Source: CBDFLD01 sp965249005
GTDB lineage: Bacteria > Acidobacteriota > UBA6911
Length of the DNA: 64,000 bases
Assembly (NCBI GenBank): GCA_965249005.1
Contig: CBDFLD010000011.1
Location: 68,222-132,221 of the forward strand
Direction: 5' to 3'
Every line of letters starts with the position of its first letter. Position 1 is the stretch's first letter. The notes beneath the pieces are model-generated. The model ran no database searches, was not told the origin of the DNA, and was given only the letters and a program-made list of their open reading frames with translations. Below, piece by piece: positions 10,401-21,798 of the stretch. The translations under genes and the position numbers were made by a program.

Positions 10401-11573
10401 CTTGGCGCCTTTGATTGTGGCCGCATGCCCTTCCTTCTCGAGCCGGTTGTAGATAAAAGGTTTGAAGAGCTCCAGAGCCATCTTCTTCGGCAGACCACAC
10501 TGGTGAAGCTTCAGCTCCGGTCCCACGACAATCACAGAACGCCCCGAATAGTCGACGCGCTTGCCCAGTAAGTTCTGGCGAAAACGCCCGGACTTGCCCT
10601 TGAGAGTATCACTCAGGGATTTCAACGGTCGATTGTTGGCCCCCCGCAGGACTCGTCCGCGCCGGCCGTTGTCAAACATGGCATCGACCGCTTCCTGGAG
10701 CATTCTCTTCTCGTTTCGAATAATGACTTCAGGTGCGCGAAGCTCCATCAGTTTCTTTAGTCGATTGTTGCGGTTGATAACGCGCCGGTAGAGATCGTTG
10801 AGGTCCGAAGTGGCAAACCGGCCGCCGTCCAGGGGAACAAGTGGCCGAAGCTCGGGCGGAATCACCGGAATTACATCCAGAATCATCCACTCTGGTCTGT
10901 TCCCAGACTTGCGGAAGGCCTCGACTACCTTCAGTCGTTTGGCGTACTTGATTTTCTTGAGTTGCGACGTCTCCGTCTTCATCAACACGCGCAGCTCATC
11001 GGAGAGTTGATCGATTTCCAGCGCACGAAGAAGTTCTTTGATCGCCTCGGCACCCATCATCGCTCTGAACTTGCCAGGGAATTCCTGCATGAGGGAGCGA
11101 TACCGTTCTTCCGTCAGAAGCTCCTTTTCCTTTAGCGGAGCTTCCCCGGGATCGATCACCACGTATGCTTCGAAATAGAGCACTCTCTCGAGATCGCGCA
11201 GGCTGATGTCCAGCAAGTGGCCGATTCGACTGGGCAAGCCCTTGAAGAACCATACGTGGGAACAGGGAGACGCAAGTTCAATGTGGCCCAATCTTTCGCG
11301 CCGGACCTTGGACAGGGTGACCTCGACGCCGCACTTGTCGCAAGTGACGCCACGATACTTCATGCGCTTGTATTTACCGCACAGACACTCCCAATCCGTC
11401 ACGGGGCCAAATATTCGCGCGCAAAAGAGACCGTCCTTTTCAGGTTTGAACGTCCGATAGTTGATGGTCTCCGGCTTGGTGACCTCGCCATGCGACCAGG
11501 CCCGGATCTTATCGGCGGACGCCAGGCTGATTCGAATGCTATCGAAATCAGTGCTCAGATCCGACTTTTCCAT
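7407..11573 (-). CDS. rpoC: RNA polymerase subunit beta'
   Basis: This is the largest catalytic subunit of RNA polymerase, 1388 residues from the ATG at 11573; an in-frame TTG at 11621 would add 16 residues without family support. Visible motifs are the N-terminal zinc ribbon (Cys63, Cys65, Cys78, Cys81) and the metal-binding active site NADFDGDQ at 451-458 with its three Asp. A second zinc site is formed by 'CKAKRGVCVRCYG'. The usual bridge helix and trigger loop region lies beyond residue 700. The length is close to the Escherichia coli protein. It is 87 bases downstream of rpoB and closes the ribosomal protein-polymerase operon. Confidence 0.98.
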   Translation of the reverse strand: MEKSDLSTDFDSIRISLASADKIRAWSHGEVTKPETINYRTFKPEKDGLFCARIFGPVTDWECLCGKYKRMKYRGVTCDKCGVEVTLSKVRRERLGHIELASPCSHVWFFKGLPSRIGHLLDISLRDLERVLYFEAYVVIDPGEAPLKEKELLTEERYRSLMQEFPGKFRAMMGAEAIKELLRALEIDQLSDELRVLMKTETSQLKKIKYAKRLKVVEAFRKSGNRPEWMILDVIPVIPPELRPLVPLDGGRFATSDLNDLYRRVINRNNRLKKLMELRAPEVIIRNEKRMLQEAVDAMFDNGRRGRVLRGANNRPLKSLSDTLKGKSGRFRQNLLGKRVDYSGRSVIVVGPELKLHQCGLPKKMALELFKPFIYNRLEKEGHAATIKGAKEMVERQESVVWDILEEVIKDHPVLLNRAPTLHRLGIQAFEPVLVEGKAIKIPPLVCAAFNADFDGDQMAVHIPLSPEAQIEASVLMLSRHNILSPANGQPIAIPSQDIVLGCYYLTKAKKGTLGEGRVFGSEDEVMFALDNGMVERLTPIRYRYTGLLMDLTTQYDDQAVMLADVRDVKGEFVNTTVGRLMFNSILPEGTPLINGLMKRKGLQQLVNYCYLHFGLDTTVATLDRLKDLGFLYATKAGISIGIDDLVVPDNKVELVEAARASVIEVEKQYQEGAITDGERYNKIIDIWSDVTERVSDEMFRKMAVMDESDNEFNPIFIMADSGARGSKQQIRQLAGMRGLMAKPSGEIIETPITANFREGLTVLQYFISTHGARKGLADTALKTADSGYLTRRLVDVAQDVIISLEDCSTLDGIFVTSIIEGGEIIEPLRDRIVGRVSLENVKDPLTGDTIVKVNEGITETLSADIQAAGIERVKIRSVLTCKAKRGVCVRCYGRNLASGRMVDLGEAVGVIAAQSIGEPGTQLTMRTFHIGGTASRTHEESTHESRNDGIVKFLNVLHVTNKDGNFVVMNRNGTLTVTDEAGREKERYSVAYGATLKVKEGQKIKPGQVLVEWDPYSFAILTEFGGTVAFKDLSDGITVKEERDENTGLVRKVITESSDEKWQPQILIRNDKGKVIKNYLLPSKAHLWVDDGEQVYPGSILSKIPRETRKTKDITGGLPRIVELFEARKPKETAVITEIDGTVQYGGLVRGQRKIEVENEGGIVKEYLLPRGVHINVQEGEYVLAGEALMDGPRNPHDILKVLGEKELQSYLVNEIQEVYRLQGVNINDKHIETIVRQMMRWIKVEEVGDTEFLLEEQVDKFRFYEENERVENDEGQPAKGRPLLLGITKASLSTDSFISAASFQETTRVLTEAAISGKVDYLRGLKENVIMGRLIPAGTGMSIYHNIALTEEVVPEEAPEDVDLEVDLLPGPLDLEALKGKRADAG

Positions 11574-11660
11574 AGTGTCTCTAAAACTTCTCAATGAACC
11601 CCCTTTGTTTGCCGGTGGCAAAACTTCATCATATTTTTCTTGAGGTTTGCTTTCCCCGGG

Positions 11661-15956
<4,296 letters not shown>

Positions 15957-16060
15957 CGATGCGTGTTCCTGTTGCTAAGGGTTGTTTGCAAGCGCGATCC
16001 ATTCTGCACGCGGAAACTCTCCGCGGGCCACGGAAGACTGGCGGGGAGACCAACCAGGCG

Positions 16061-16450
16061 TTACTTGATTTCAACTGTCGCCCCAGCGTCCTCGAACTTC
16101 TTCTTGATCGATTCGGCTTCTTCCTTGTTCACGCCTTCTTTGACGGCATTGGGTGTCCCTTCGACAAGATCCTTGGCCTCTTTGAGCCCGAGGCTCGTGA
16201 CCTGGCGCACCGCTTTGATCACGTTGATCTTTTTGTCTCCGATGGCAGTCAGGACCACGTTGAATTCCGTCTGTTCCTCGGCCGCAGCGCCGGCATCGCC
16301 GCCTGCAGCGGCAGCTCCCCCAACAGCCATAGGCATCGCGGCAGCGGCGGTGACACCGTACTTCTCCTCGATGCCCTGGACCAGCTCTGAAATATCCATC
16401 ATGGTCGCCTGGTCGATCCATTCCATGATTTCGTTTTTCGTAATCGCCAT
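16061..16450 (-). CDS. rplL: 50S ribosomal protein L7/L12
   Basis: This is the multicopy stalk protein that recruits translation GTPases to the ribosome. The protein has a short N-terminal dimerisation region, an Ala/Gly-rich hinge at about residues 34-58, and the conserved C-terminal domain ('EFNVVLTAIGDKKINVIKAVR', 'GLKEAKDLVEGTP'). Two ATGs are adjacent at 16453 and 16450. The second is preferred because AAGGAG then lies six bases upstream, giving 129 residues. It sits between rplJ and rpoB, as in most bacteria. Confidence 0.97.
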   Translation of the reverse strand: MAITKNEIMEWIDQATMMDISELVQGIEEKYGVTAAAAMPMAVGGAAAAGGDAGAAAEEQTEFNVVLTAIGDKKINVIKAVRQVTSLGLKEAKDLVEGTPNAVKEGVNKEEAESIKKKFEDAGATVEIK

Positions 16451-16518
16451 CATTTACTCCTTGTGTTTAGTAGTCCGGTAACACTTCGATACGGGTTCGC
16501 CGAGCCACAACCCTGGCC

Positions 16519-17025
16519 TTATTTCGGCACCTGCTTGAGCACCAAGCAGAGATCACGCAACGACGCCTTGAGCACGGTCGCCAATTGCTGCAGGGGCGCT
16601 TTGAGAAGGAAGGCGATCTGACCGAGCATCACCTCCTTGGGAGGCAAGTCGGCAATCGCTTGCACCTGTTCCTGGGAAACTTCTTTGCCTTCGACTAGTG
16701 CCGCTTTGATCGTTAGTGGGGCGTTGCCCTTGATCACCTCACTGATGACCTTGGCCAAACCGACGATGTCGGAAGGATGGTACGCCATCGCCGTCGGGCC
16801 TTGAAAGTGACGGCTCAAGGTCTCGATTGCAGTGTCCTGAGCAGCTCTCAGCGCGAGACGGTTCTTGACGACTTTGTAGGTGCCGTCCATTTCCCGAATC
16901 TTTCGCCGTATCTCGCCATCTTGCACAACCCCGAGACCCCGGTAGTCCATCAGCAATATGCTGCTCAGGCTGCGAAACTCGTCGCTCAGACCTTTGACGG
17001 CTTCGTGCTTTTCCGACTTGTTCAA
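16519..17025 (-). CDS. rplJ: 50S ribosomal protein L10
   Basis: L10 anchors L7/L12 dimers on the ribosome and usually represses its own operon. The 168-residue protein has the family's 'YRGL' and 'VVKNRLALRAA' motifs and a C-terminal helix that binds L12. The start is a TTG at 17025, preceded by a G-rich ribosome binding site; no ATG fits. Only 42 bases separate it from rplA, so the long L10 leader seen in enterobacteria is absent or lies inside the rplA end. Confidence 0.95.
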   Translation of the reverse strand: MNKSEKHEAVKGLSDEFRSLSSILLMDYRGLGVVQDGEIRRKIREMDGTYKVVKNRLALRAAQDTAIETLSRHFQGPTAMAYHPSDIVGLAKVISEVIKGNAPLTIKAALVEGKEVSQEQVQAIADLPPKEVMLGQIAFLLKAPLQQLATVLKASLRDLCLVLKQVPK

Positions 17026-17067
17026 AGAGCCCCCCCACCCGCTGAATGTTCAGTGCCCGATTCGCAC

Positions 17068-17763
17068 TTAGCTCACTGAGACAGAGGATTCATCCACCAT
17101 GATCCCCGGCCCCATCGTGGACGAAATTGTTATGCTTCGAAGGTACTTGCCCTTGCTCGTGGTGGGCTTTGCCCTTAGAACGGCGTCGACGAGCGCTCTT
17201 GCGTTCTCGCAGATCGCCTGATCCTCGAACTGGACCCTCCCGCAAGCCGCATGAATGATGCCCGTCTTGTCGACCCGGAACTCGACCTTTCCTGCCTTGA
17301 TCTCCTGGACCGCCTTGCCGACCTCAAAGGTGACCGTACCGGTCTTCGGGTTCGGCATCAGTCCCCTGGGCCCGAGGATCCGACCCAGTTTACCGACACT
17401 GCGCATCATGTCGGGCGTTGCGACGACGGCGTCAAAGTCCAGCCATCCGCCGGCAACGCGTTCCACCAACTCCTCACTTCCCACTTCGTCGGCACCGGCG
17501 TCACGCGCCTCTTTGACCTTCTCGCCCATCGCGATGACTATGACCCGTTTGCTTTTGCCCAAACCGTTCGGAAGCACCACGGTCCCGCGGACCATCTGGT
17601 CCGCGTGCTTGGGATCGACCCCAAGCCGCAGAGCTACCTCCACGGTCTCGTTGAACTTGGCGTAGGCAACCCGCTTCATCAACGACACCGCATCATCGAG
17701 CGGAATCGGCTTGCCCTCCACCGTTTCCGCCGCCTTGCGGTACTTCTTCCCCGATTTTGCCAT
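17068..17763 (-). CDS. rplA: 50S ribosomal protein L1
   Basis: L1 forms the mobile stalk near the ribosomal E site and can repress its operon by binding mRNA. The protein is 231 residues, the normal length. It has the family signature 'VGKLGRILGPRGLMPNPKTGTV' and a preserved two-domain layout with the C-terminal strand 'GKYLRSITISSTMGPG'. AAAGGA lies seven bases before the ATG at 17763. It follows rplK by 106 bases. Confidence 0.98.
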   Translation of the reverse strand: MAKSGKKYRKAAETVEGKPIPLDDAVSLMKRVAYAKFNETVEVALRLGVDPKHADQMVRGTVVLPNGLGKSKRVIVIAMGEKVKEARDAGADEVGSEELVERVAGGWLDFDAVVATPDMMRSVGKLGRILGPRGLMPNPKTGTVTFEVGKAVQEIKAGKVEFRVDKTGIIHAACGRVQFEDQAICENARALVDAVLRAKPTTSKGKYLRSITISSTMGPGIMVDESSVSVS

Positions 17764-17869
17764 AGGTTTTCCTTTGCTGAACCAGGCGCGCAGCGACCCA
17801 GCGAGAACAGCTTCCAGCTATCGGGCTCCGGTTATACGGCAACTCGCACCATACCGCTCATCTCCCCCC

Positions 17870-18298
17870 TCACCCGTCGTCAACTTCGATTCCCATACTA
17901 CGCGCAGTCCCCATGATGATCTTCTCTGCCGACTCGATGTCGGAGGCATTGAGGTCCGGCATTTTTGCTTGTGCAATTTCGCGGACCTGTTGTCGCGTGA
18001 CTTTGGCCACCTTGGTCTTGTTGGGCTCCGGGGACCCCTTCGCCAGGTTCGCCGCCTTCTTCAACAGAATCGCGGCCGGGGGCGTCTTCGTGATGAAAGA
18101 GTAGGTTCTATCGGCGTAAACAGTTACGACAACGGGTATGATCAAGCCCTCCTGTTTGGCCGTCTTCGCATTGAAGGCCTTGCAGAAATCCATGATGTTG
18201 AGCCCGTGCGGACCAAGAGCAGACCCGACGGGAGGCGCGGGATTCGCCTTCCCTGCAGCAACCTGCAGCTTGATGTTTGCGATCACCTTTTTCGCCAC
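17870..18298 (-). CDS. rplK: 50S ribosomal protein L11
   Basis: L11 is part of the GTPase-associated centre with 23S rRNA. The protein shows the typical N-terminus 'AKKVIANIKLQVAAGKANPAPPVG', the proline-rich linker and the RNA-binding C-terminal domain. The GTG at 18298 was chosen over an in-frame GTG at 18304. AAGGGG lies seven bases upstream of the former, and it yields the family's usual MAKK start with 142 residues. It is cotranscribed with nusG and rplA. Confidence 0.96.
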   Translation of the reverse strand: MAKKVIANIKLQVAAGKANPAPPVGSALGPHGLNIMDFCKAFNAKTAKQEGLIIPVVVTVYADRTYSFITKTPPAAILLKKAANLAKGSPEPNKTKVAKVTRQQVREIAQAKMPDLNASDIESAEKIIMGTARSMGIEVDDG

Positions 18299-18433
18299 AA
18301 CCACTCCCCTTGCGTGCGCCCGAGCTCAGCCAGCCGTCGCTGGTCACAGAAAGCTTCCGGGTACGCTACTGCTGATCGGAACCGAAACCCCGAAGCCCGG
18401 ACGAACTTGCCTGCTGCCAGCAAAGCAGCGCCA

Positions 18434-19000
18434 CTAGGACTTTTCCACTTGCTCCGATTCCAGCTCCACGGGCGTCGCTCGCCCCAGAATTGTCAACATG
18501 ACCCGAAGCGTATTCCGGTCGGGGTTGACGTCCTCGACCACGCCCGTGAAGTCCTTGAATGGCCCGTCGATGATCTTGACCGAATCCCCCGGATCGAACG
18601 TAAACTTGGGCTTGGGCTGCTCGGAGGTCATCGATACCCGGTTTACGACTTCATGAATCTCGGACTCGGTCAGAGGCGTCGGCTTCTTCCCGGTACTGAT
18701 GAAGCCCGTAACCTTGGGGGTCCCGCGGACAACGTGCCACGCCTTGTCGCTCATATCCATTTCAACGAGGATATAGCCAGGAAACGTCAGCTTCGTCGTC
18801 ACCACCTTTTTTCCGCTCTTCATCTCCACGACGTCTTCGGTTGGTATCAGGATCTGGCCGATACAATCCCCCAGGTCGTATGCCTGGATACGATTCATGA
18901 GACTCTCGGCAACCTTCCGCTCATAGCCCGAGTACGTGTGGATGATGTACCACTTCTTGTCTCGCTCCATCCTGTCTTCTTTCATACTGGGGGTAGCCAC
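18434..19000 (-). CDS. nusG: Transcription elongation/termination factor NusG
   Basis: NusG binds the polymerase clamp through its N-terminal domain and couples it to Rho or ribosomal protein S10 through its C-terminal KOW domain. The N-terminal domain is visible as 'WYIIHTYSGYERKVAESL' to 'FPGYILVEMDM', and the KOW as 'FDPGDSVKIIDGPFKDFTGVVEDV'. The GTG at 19000 is chosen because GAGGGG lies five bases upstream; in-frame ATGs at 18985 and 18970 lack a good site. It begins ten bases after the secE stop. Confidence 0.97.
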   Translation of the reverse strand: MATPSMKEDRMERDKKWYIIHTYSGYERKVAESLMNRIQAYDLGDCIGQILIPTEDVVEMKSGKKVVTTKLTFPGYILVEMDMSDKAWHVVRGTPKVTGFISTGKKPTPLTESEIHEVVNRVSMTSEQPKPKFTFDPGDSVKIIDGPFKDFTGVVEDVNPDRNTLRVMLTILGRATPVELESEQVEKS

Positions 19001-19010
19001 GAACGCCCCT

Positions 19011-19244
19011 CTATGGCCGGCCGCTTCTCAAAATGAATTGCATTCCGGGGCCGACCATCTGGTCCACGATCCACAAAAAGAAACCGAAAAAGAACACTGC
19101 GACGATGACAACGATCGTCGTCCCGGTCAACTCGGACCTCGAAGGCCAGGAAACATTGTTCAGCTCTTTCCGCACATCCTTCACGAATTCAACCGCGCCA
19201 CGCGCGCGTTGCGTCATACCTTCAAGGAGATTCGTCTTCGCCAT
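19011..19244 (-). CDS. secE: Preprotein translocase subunit SecE
   Basis: A small single-span SecE of the short bacterial type, 77 residues. It has an amphipathic helix with the conserved 'EFVKDVRKELNNVSWPSRSEL' region followed by one membrane segment (about residues 42-64). It clamps SecY in the translocase. The ATG at 19244 is used; an open frame continues upstream only because it runs into tRNA-Trp. It sits between tRNA-Trp and nusG, the usual position. Confidence 0.96.
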   Translation of the reverse strand: MAKTNLLEGMTQRARGAVEFVKDVRKELNNVSWPSRSELTGTTIVVIVAVFFFGFFLWIVDQMVGPGMQFILRSGRP

Positions 19245-19315
19245 GACTGCCGCTCTCCTACTCAATCCCTCAAAAACGGTCCCTCTCAATCCAAGAGGAC
19301 CGTGAAAAAGCGTGC

Positions 19316-19392
19316 TGGCAGGCCAGGAGGGACTCGAACCCCCAACATGCGGTTTTGGAGACCGCCGCTCTACCAATTCGAGCTACTGGCCT
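19316..19392 (-). tRNA. tRNA-Trp (CCA)
   Basis: Read on the minus strand, the acceptor arms are AGGCCAG and CTGGCCT and the anticodon loop is CTCCAAA, giving anticodon CCA. A GTTCGAGTC T-loop and an encoded 3' CCA are present. It lies between rpmG and secE, a common bacterial arrangement. Confidence 0.97.
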
Positions 19393-19409
19393 TTGCTTCT
19401 CAAGACTCC

Positions 19410-19559
19410 TTACCGAATCTCTCGATGCAACTTGTGCGCTCGGCATCGATTGCAAAACTTCTTGAACTCCAGGCGATCGGGGGTTTTTTTCTTGTTCTTG
19501 GTCGACGAGTAGTTTCGATTCTTACATTCTGTGCATTGGAAGGTAATGATGTCTCTCAT
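19410..19559 (-). CDS. rpmG: 50S ribosomal protein L33
   Basis: A 49-residue protein translated by hand from the ATG at 19559. It starts MRDIITFQCTEC, has Lys-rich 'TKNKKKTPDRLEFKKFC' and ends 'CNRCRAHKLHREIR'. Two CxxC pairs mark the zinc-binding form of L33. Ribosomal large-subunit component. Located between tuf and tRNA-Trp, as in many bacteria. Confidence 0.95.
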   Translation of the reverse strand: MRDIITFQCTECKNRNYSSTKNKKKTPDRLEFKKFCNRCRAHKLHREIR

Positions 19560-19654
19560 GAAAACTCTTCCCGTCGACCAAAGCCGCGCTTTCGCCAGAT
19601 TGATCTTTGCTTACTCCATGCCCATCCGACAGCGGGACTGGGCAACGGACTCGT

Positions 19655-20842
19655 TTATTCCAAGATTTCAGAGATTGTGCCAGCCCCCACGGTTCGTCCC
19701 CCTTCTCGGATCGCAAACCGTAACCCTTTTTCCATCGCTATCGGCGTGATCAACTTCACCGTCAACCCTACATTGTCCCCGGGCATCACCATCTCTGTCC
19801 CTGCCTCCAACTCCGCCACTCCCGTCACATCCGTCGTCCGAAAGTAAAACTGCGGCCGGTACCCATTGAAAAACGGTGTGTGCCTCCCTCCCTCTTCCTT
19901 CGTCAATACATACGCCTGCGCCTTGAAGTGCGTGTGCGGCGTGATCGTCCCCGGTGCCGCTATCACCTGCCCCCTCTGCACGTCCTTCTTGTCCGTCCCT
20001 CTCAGCAGCAACCCCACATTGTCTCCCGCCATCCCTGCATCCAACAACTTCTTGAACATCTCCACGCCCGTCACCACTCGCTTCACCGTCTCCTTCATCC
20101 CTACTATCTCTATCTCTCCTCCTACGTTGATCTTCCCTCGCTCCACTCGCCCCGTCGCCACCGTCCCTCGACCCGATATCGTGAATATATCTTCCACCGG
20201 CATCAAAAATGGACGATCTATATCTCGCTCCGGCATCGGTATATAATCATCCACCGCCGCCATCAGCTCCAGCACCTGCCCCTCTCCGTCCGTGTCTCCC
20301 TCCAACGCCTTCAACGCACTCCCTCTCACCACCGGTATGTCGTCCCCAGGAAACTCGTAGCTCGTCAACAACTCCCTCACTTCCAACTCCACCAAATCCA
20401 GCAATTCCGGATCATCCACCATGTCACACTTGTTCAAAAACACCACTATACTCGGCACCCCCACCTGCCGCGCCAGCAGGATATGCTCTCGCGTCTGCGG
20501 CATCGGCCCATCCGCCGCCGATACCACCAGTATCGCTCCATCCATCTGCGCCGCCCCTGTGATCATGTTCTTGATGTAATCCGCGTGCCCCGGACAATCC
20601 ACATGCGCATAATGCCGGTTATCGGTCGTATACTCCACGTGCGCCGTCGCTATCGTGATCCCTCGCTCCCTCTCCTCCGGCGCATTGTCTATCGAGTCAA
20701 AACTCCGCACCAGCACCTTCCCGTCCCCTTTGTTGAGCACCTGCGTGATCGCTGCCGTCAACGTCGTCTTCCCATGATCCACGTGTCCTATCGTCCCTAC
20801 ATTCACGTGCGGCTTGCTTCGATCAAATTTCTCCTTCGCCAT
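19655..20842 (-). CDS. tuf: Elongation factor Tu
   Basis: EF-Tu delivers aminoacyl-tRNA to the ribosome using GTP. The 395-residue protein has all G motifs: GHVDHGKT (19-26), DCPGH (82-86) and NKCD (137-140). The effector segment 'APEERERGITIATAHVEY' and both beta-barrel domains are also intact. Codon use differs from its neighbours: ACG and GCG dominate, CGA is common, and ATA is frequent for Ile, whereas rpoB and rplA favour C-ending codons. It is the gene next to the tRNA cluster, corresponding to tufB of Escherichia coli. Confidence 0.98.
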   Translation of the reverse strand: MAKEKFDRSKPHVNVGTIGHVDHGKTTLTAAITQVLNKGDGKVLVRSFDSIDNAPEERERGITIATAHVEYTTDNRHYAHVDCPGHADYIKNMITGAAQMDGAILVVSAADGPMPQTREHILLARQVGVPSIVVFLNKCDMVDDPELLDLVELEVRELLTSYEFPGDDIPVVRGSALKALEGDTDGEGQVLELMAAVDDYIPMPERDIDRPFLMPVEDIFTISGRGTVATGRVERGKINVGGEIEIVGMKETVKRVVTGVEMFKKLLDAGMAGDNVGLLLRGTDKKDVQRGQVIAAPGTITPHTHFKAQAYVLTKEEGGRHTPFFNGYRPQFYFRTTDVTGVAELEAGTEMVMPGDNVGLTVKLITPIAMEKGLRFAIREGGRTVGAGTISEILE

Positions 20843-20891
20843 TGCAATCTCCCAGGATTAACTTACGATGCCGTTCCTCAAATCAAACCGC

Positions 20892-20967
<76 letters not shown>

Positions 20968-21067
20968 ACGAAGGCCTATTTCGGGGCAGCAAGGACTGTG
21001 CCCCTCATCTCTGCGCGTCTCTACTCGTGCTGGCTCCCCTATCGGCACCCCTGTTCGTATGGATCTT

Positions 21068-21143
21068 TGGAGCGGGAGACGGGATTCGAACCCGCGACCA
21101 ATAGCTTGGAAGGCTATGACTCTACCAACTGAGTTACTCCCGC
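21068..21143 (-). tRNA. tRNA-Gly (UCC)
   Basis: Acceptor arms GCGGGAG/CTCCCGC, anticodon stem ATAGC/GCTAT with loop CTTCCAA giving anticodon TCC, T-loop GTTCGAATC, and an encoded CCA. Second from the right in the tRNA-tuf transcript. Confidence 0.97.
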
Positions 21144-21161
21144 TCATTGCGTTCCAAACTG

Positions 21162-21249
21162 TGGTGGAGAGGGAAGGATTCGAACCTTCGTAGTCCCGAA
21201 GGACGCTGGGTTTACAGCCCAGTGCCATTAACCACTCGACCACCTCTCC
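21162..21249 (-). tRNA. tRNA-Tyr (GUA)
   Basis: A class II tRNA of 88 bases with a long variable arm. Acceptor arms GGAGAGG/CCTCTCC, anticodon stem CTGGG/CCCAG with loop CTGTAAA giving anticodon GTA, and an encoded CCA. Confidence 0.97.
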
Positions 21250-21386
21250 AAAAAATCCTAGCCAGGACAACTTCGGGCACACACACCTTATCCATAAGAG
21301 TCGGAGGTCGTACGATGAGCCGAGTGCGAGAGACATCCCGTACCTAGCTGGGCTGAACAGATCTGGAGATTATTCTGAGAATGACA

Positions 21387-21417
21387 CGAAACCCAATTCG
21401 CCACTAATTGGGTTTCG
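21387..21417 (-). repeat. Perfect 12-bp inverted repeat between two tRNA genes
   Basis: CGAAACCCAATT at 21387-21398 and AATTGGGTTTCG at 21406-21417 surround a 7-base loop. It lies in the 225-base spacer between tRNA-Thr(UGU) and tRNA-Tyr and has no U-tract, so it looks like an RNA processing or pausing hairpin rather than a full terminator. Confidence 0.6.
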
Positions 21418-21474
21418 ATACAACCGCTGCCGCCCTCGAAGCCACTTTTCCCGCCCAAAAAAGCCCGTCTTGCC

Positions 21475-21550
21475 TGGAGCTGGCGAAGGGACTTGAACCC
21501 CCGACCGGCTGATTACAAATCAGCTGCTCTACCAACTGAGCTACGCCAGC
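21475..21550 (-). tRNA. tRNA-Thr (UGU)
   Basis: Acceptor arms GCTGGCG/CGCCAGC, anticodon stem GCTGA/TCAGC with loop TTTGTAA giving anticodon TGT, T-loop GTTCAAGTC, and an encoded CCA. It is the first gene of the tRNA-tuf transcript. Confidence 0.97.
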
Positions 21551-21565
21551 CGACACAAAATCGTG

Positions 21566-21594
21566 AGTCTAACATGTCCATTTGGAGCATGCAA
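21566..21594 (-). promoter_or_regulatory. Sigma-70-like promoter of the tRNA-tuf operon
   Basis: On the minus strand TTGCAT (21594-21589) and TAGACT (21571-21566) are separated by exactly 17 bases. Transcription would start about nine bases before tRNA-Thr(UGU), a sensible leader length for a tRNA operon. Confidence 0.65.
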
Positions 21595-21660
21595 CCGCAA
21601 AAGAAAAAATATTCCGCCACCGAAACAGAGTAACGCCATGGGATTTCAACCAGTTAACCC

Positions 21661-21757
21661 GGGGGGGGGGCGCCAGAGGTGAGACGCCCAGAGGCGTCAG
21701 AGATGACGCCAGAGGCGTCAGAGGTGATCGACGCCAGAGGCGCCAGAGATGACGCCT
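21661..21757. repeat. G10 tract and degenerate hairpin repeats
   Basis: A run of ten G at 21661-21670 is followed by about four imperfect repeats of roughly 22-25 bases. Each is built on GACGCC-AGA-GGCGTC, itself a small hairpin (21683-21698, 21705-21719, 21730-21744, partial at 21751). It lies between the tRNA promoter and the end of the glycan operon. No gene is seen in 21551-21798. Confidence 0.7.
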
Positions 21758-21798
21758 GACCCAACCCATTTTGGAATTGCGGTCGTTTCGTTTTGACT

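Noticed and set aside
16454..17067. An L10 autoregulatory leader
   Set aside because: Only 42 bases separate rplA and rplJ and no kink-turn leader could be drawn.
17711..19036. A 441-codon plus-strand frame across rplA, rplK and nusG
   Set aside because: It runs antisense through three conserved genes and their spacers.
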